Part shown: piece after piece, positions 61,569 to 64,000 of the stretch
Layout: each line of letters begins with the position of its first letter
Position numbering within the stretch: the stretch's first letter is position 1
Assembly (NCBI RefSeq): GCF_004634195.1
Contig: NZ_SKBP01000001.1
Location: 434,001 to 498,000, forward strand
Origin: Flavobacterium salilacus subsp. salilacus
GTDB taxonomy: Bacteria; Bacteroidota; Bacteroidia; Flavobacteriales; Flavobacteriaceae
Reading direction: 5' to 3'
Length of the DNA stretch: 64,000 nt
The notes under the pieces: generated by a model
The model's input: the letters and a program-made list of their open reading frames with translations, nothing else
Told to the model about the DNA's origin: nothing
Database searches by the model: none
Made by a program: the position numbers and the translations under genes

Positions 61569-64000
61569 ATGAGAATTAAATTTCTACTTATCTCTCTGTT
61601 TATCTTTACGTTAGGTTTTTCGCAAAATACTGCAACCATAACCGGAACTGTAACTGATAAAGACATGAACAATGAAACACTGCCATTTGCCAGTGTAGCC
61701 ATTAAAGGAACAAATATTGGTACAAATACCGATGAGAACGGTAAATACACCCTAAAAGTTCCTGCCGGAAGTCACACTTTAGTATTCGGGTTTTTAGGAT
61801 ATGAAAATATCGAAGTTCCTGTTACTATAGCTGCGGGTGAGACTAAAACTATAAACAAAGCAATGTCATCTACAAGTGTGCAACTTCAGGATGTAGTTAT
61901 AGAACAGCAAATAAATCGTGAAAAAGAGTCGGCATTACTTGTTGAACAGAAGAAAGCTGTAGAAATTAAGCAAAGTATAGGTGCTCAGGAACTAAGCAGA
62001 AAAGCAACTACTACTGTAGAGCAGGGGTTAACGAAGATATCGGGTATTACTAATGTAAAAGATCGTGGTATATTTGTGAGAGGACTGGATGACAGATATA
62101 ACTATCTGCTCATTAATGGTCTTCCTGTAGCCTCTCCTGATCCGGATAAAAAAATTATTCCACTTAACTATATATCAACCAGTATAGTTGAGTCTATAGA
62201 TGTTTTCAAGACCTTCAACAGTAACCTTTACCAAGACTTTGCAGGAGCTACTTTTCAAATAAATACCAGAAAAACGCCTTCAAAATCTACAACAGTTCTT
62301 AGTTATGGTGTTGGATACAATACCAATACTACGTTTAATGATTTTTATACTGACGATGCAGGATCCGGATTTCAGAATTTTGCAGGATATACAGGGAATA
62401 GCAGGGAAATACCTAATGTATATTCTAAAGATAATCGCTTAGCTTACAGTGCAACACCTGAAGAATCAGCAAATTTATTTGAAACTTCTTGGACTCCTAA
62501 AAAAACCAATGCACCACTTAACACTAAGTTTGGCATAAGCCACGGTCAAAGAATAAAAGAATGGGACAAAGGAAACTTAGGTGTGTTTTTGAGTTTGAAT
62601 TACAACAATTCATACCTTTTCCAGTCAGGACAAGAAAGAAGGCTTAGCTCAGAAGGAAATGCGCAGCAAGACTTTGAATCGAAACAATATGATTTTTCAA
62701 CACAAAAATCCGGTTTATTTGCCCTTAACTACAAAATATATGACAAGTTAGATTTAACTTTTAATACTATATACCTACAAAACAGTAGTAACACTATTGC
62801 TGAAGGTTTGGGGCTTAATAATTCATATACCCAACTTAATGAGACTCCGTTTTTTATAAGAGATACTAAATATACTGAAAACAGGGTAGCAGTTTTTCAA
62901 GTTTTAGGCGATTATGAATGGATGAACAAGAAACACGTGCTACATTTCGGGACATCTTATTCTGATGGTAAAAATAATGTGCCCGACAGGAGAGTTTTAG
63001 TTACTGCAGACAGCGGAGAGAATGCAGAATATATTACTACAAACGGGATAAACCCATTTAAGTTCTATCAGGAACTGGATAATTCAAATATTAACGCTCT
63101 TGTAGAATACAAATTAGGTTTTGACCATAATGAAGAGAATGACCGATATCAGTCAAATATAAGAATTGGCTATAATGCAGATTTGATTGATTATGAATTT
63201 TTTAACAGAACAATATCTGCCAGTTTTGACGGTACACCCGATCAAACTATTATAAATACCAATGATCCTGAAGCATTTTTCCAAAATGGTTTTGCAAACG
63301 GATTTTTAAGATATAGAAATACACCTGACCCAACAATGGACAGTTATATAAACCAGCTTATTAATGCATCCTATATTAATTATACTAAGCAATGGGAAAA
63401 GCTTTTAATAGAGGCAGGCATCAGGGCTGAATATGCCGTAAGAGAAATAGAATATCGATTACAAACTGATAATATATTTTCTCCTCATCGTGTAGAGAAA
63501 TATGACCCTTTCGACCTTAGCCCGGCATTAAATATAAAATACAACCTAAACGATGATACAAACCTGCGTTTTGCAGCGTCAAAAACTACAACCAGACCAA
63601 GACTAAGGGAAATTCTTCCAACAGTATATCAAGGCGGAGATGGTAACCAAACTGTGGGTAACCGATTGTTGGAAAACTCAACTAATTATAATGTTGACTT
63701 AAAGTACGAAGTGTTCCCCAGCAATTCAGAAGTACTGGCAATAGCTGCATTTGGTAAATTAATACAAAATCCGATAGAGAGAATTTTCCGCAGTACATCG
63801 GTAGGTTATCTTGAAAGTTTCGGTAATTTCGATGAGGCGTATTTATATGGTATAGAATTGGAAGGAAAGCTGAATATAGGCAGTGTTTTTAAAGCTGATG
63901 CTCTTAACGATTTTTCCTTAGGATTTAACGGTATCCTTATGCAGTCAGAATCTAAAACAGATAATGAAAGCGGTGAATTTGGACAAGTTACCAATAAGAA
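61569..64000 (+). CDS. TonB-dependent receptor with carboxypeptidase-like domain, partial
   Basis: The frame begins at ATG 61569 (MRIKFLLISLFIFTLGFSQ signal peptide) and runs off the window after about 810 residues. An N-terminal carboxypeptidase-regulatory-like domain (ITGTVTDKDMNNETLPFASV, residues ~25-110) precedes a plug domain (GITNVKDRGIFVRGLDDRYN near residue 158, with NGLPVASPDPDKKIIP). The outer-membrane barrel follows from about residue 235. It imports an unknown ligand across the outer membrane. Next to a PhoR/PhoB-like pair, it may respond to that system. Confidence 0.92.
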   Translation, partial: MRIKFLLISLFIFTLGFSQNTATITGTVTDKDMNNETLPFASVAIKGTNIGTNTDENGKYTLKVPAGSHTLVFGFLGYENIEVPVTIAAGETKTINKAMSSTSVQLQDVVIEQQINREKESALLVEQKKAVEIKQSIGAQELSRKATTTVEQGLTKISGITNVKDRGIFVRGLDDRYNYLLINGLPVASPDPDKKIIPLNYISTSIVESIDVFKTFNSNLYQDFAGATFQINTRKTPSKSTTVLSYGVGYNTNTTFNDFYTDDAGSGFQNFAGYTGNSREIPNVYSKDNRLAYSATPEESANLFETSWTPKKTNAPLNTKFGISHGQRIKEWDKGNLGVFLSLNYNNSYLFQSGQERRLSSEGNAQQDFESKQYDFSTQKSGLFALNYKIYDKLDLTFNTIYLQNSSNTIAEGLGLNNSYTQLNETPFFIRDTKYTENRVAVFQVLGDYEWMNKKHVLHFGTSYSDGKNNVPDRRVLVTADSGENAEYITTNGINPFKFYQELDNSNINALVEYKLGFDHNEENDRYQSNIRIGYNADLIDYEFFNRTISASFDGTPDQTIINTNDPEAFFQNGFANGFLRYRNTPDPTMDSYINQLINASYINYTKQWEKLLIEAGIRAEYAVREIEYRLQTDNIFSPHRVEKYDPFDLSPALNIKYNLNDDTNLRFAASKTTTRPRLREILPTVYQGGDGNQTVGNRLLENSTNYNVDLKYEVFPSNSEVLAIAAFGKLIQNPIERIFRSTSVGYLESFGNFDEAYLYGIELEGKLNIGSVFKADALNDFSLGFNGILMQSESKTDNESGEFGQVTNK

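Overview
The window is AT-rich bacterial chromosome from Bacteroidota, most likely Flavobacteriaceae. Support: promoters of the TAnnTTTG type, T9SS C-terminal sorting domains, SDD-type surface lipoproteins, a SusC/RagA-like TonB-dependent receptor, DUF4407, M56 peptidase with a TonB-like tail, choice-of-anchor A protein, long-tailed ribosomal protein S16, and DnaE with a fused N-terminal DEDD exonuclease.

Layout. 1-2.3 kb: a ferritin-like protein, an eight-gene minus-strand tRNA array with several structurally degenerate tRNAs, and two tandem micro-genes encoding short peptides that share a Leu-His-Ser-Ile motif. 2.3-6.9 kb: an RNA-repair locus with an unnamed RtcB-associated 589-residue protein, a structured intergenic RNA containing a tRNA-like T-arm (Y-RNA-like), the RNA ligase RtcB, and a divergent WYL-domain regulator. 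Two similar palindromes lie at matching distances upstream of the two minus-strand promoters. 6.9-12.2 kb: tRNA-Leu, an M20 dipeptidase, a BlaI/M56 pair and DUF4407.

12.26-30.18 kb: a mobile element of about 17.9 kb inserted in a yjbR-like gene. It is flanked by a 14-bp direct repeat that splits the host gene into two fragments which rejoin in frame. It carries a large serine recombinase next to its left end, UmuD/UmuC, an XRE repressor with a palindromic operator, two probable surface lipoproteins, an overlapping gene pair whose second member has an Rx4H motif (HEPN-like), a small resolvase with a nearby candidate res/operator cluster, a sigma factor, an HNH nuclease, a 5'-truncated phage tape-measure gene fused to a spanin-like gene, and an M15 endolysin. 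It also carries a 193-bp multi-hairpin element next to a minimal family-A-like polymerase of the TV-Pol type, and a GIY-YIG-like protein. I see no terminase, portal, capsid, relaxase or type IV secretion gene, so it looks like a phage-derived or satellite-like element that has lost structural genes.

30.2-64 kb: ordinary core and accessory chromosome. It holds DUF4260, a cyclase-family hydrolase, hemW, ruvC, a large T9SS-exported adhesin-like protein, tRNA-Asp, DUF58, trxA, dnaE, an RRM protein, rpsP-rimM-trmN6-like, an acyl-CoA dehydrogenase, DUF3050, two M43 metalloproteases flanking a LytTR response regulator, a ferredoxin/reductase pair, a NifU-like/Mrp pair, an alkyltransferase-like protein, a LysE-type protein, trmB, a glycosyltransferase, a PhoR/PhoB-like two-component system, and the start of a TonB-dependent receptor that runs off the end. 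The strongest leads are the mobile element (polymerase, hairpin structure, recombinase whose C-terminus depends on integration state), the RtcB/structured-RNA locus, and the tRNA array with its micro-genes.
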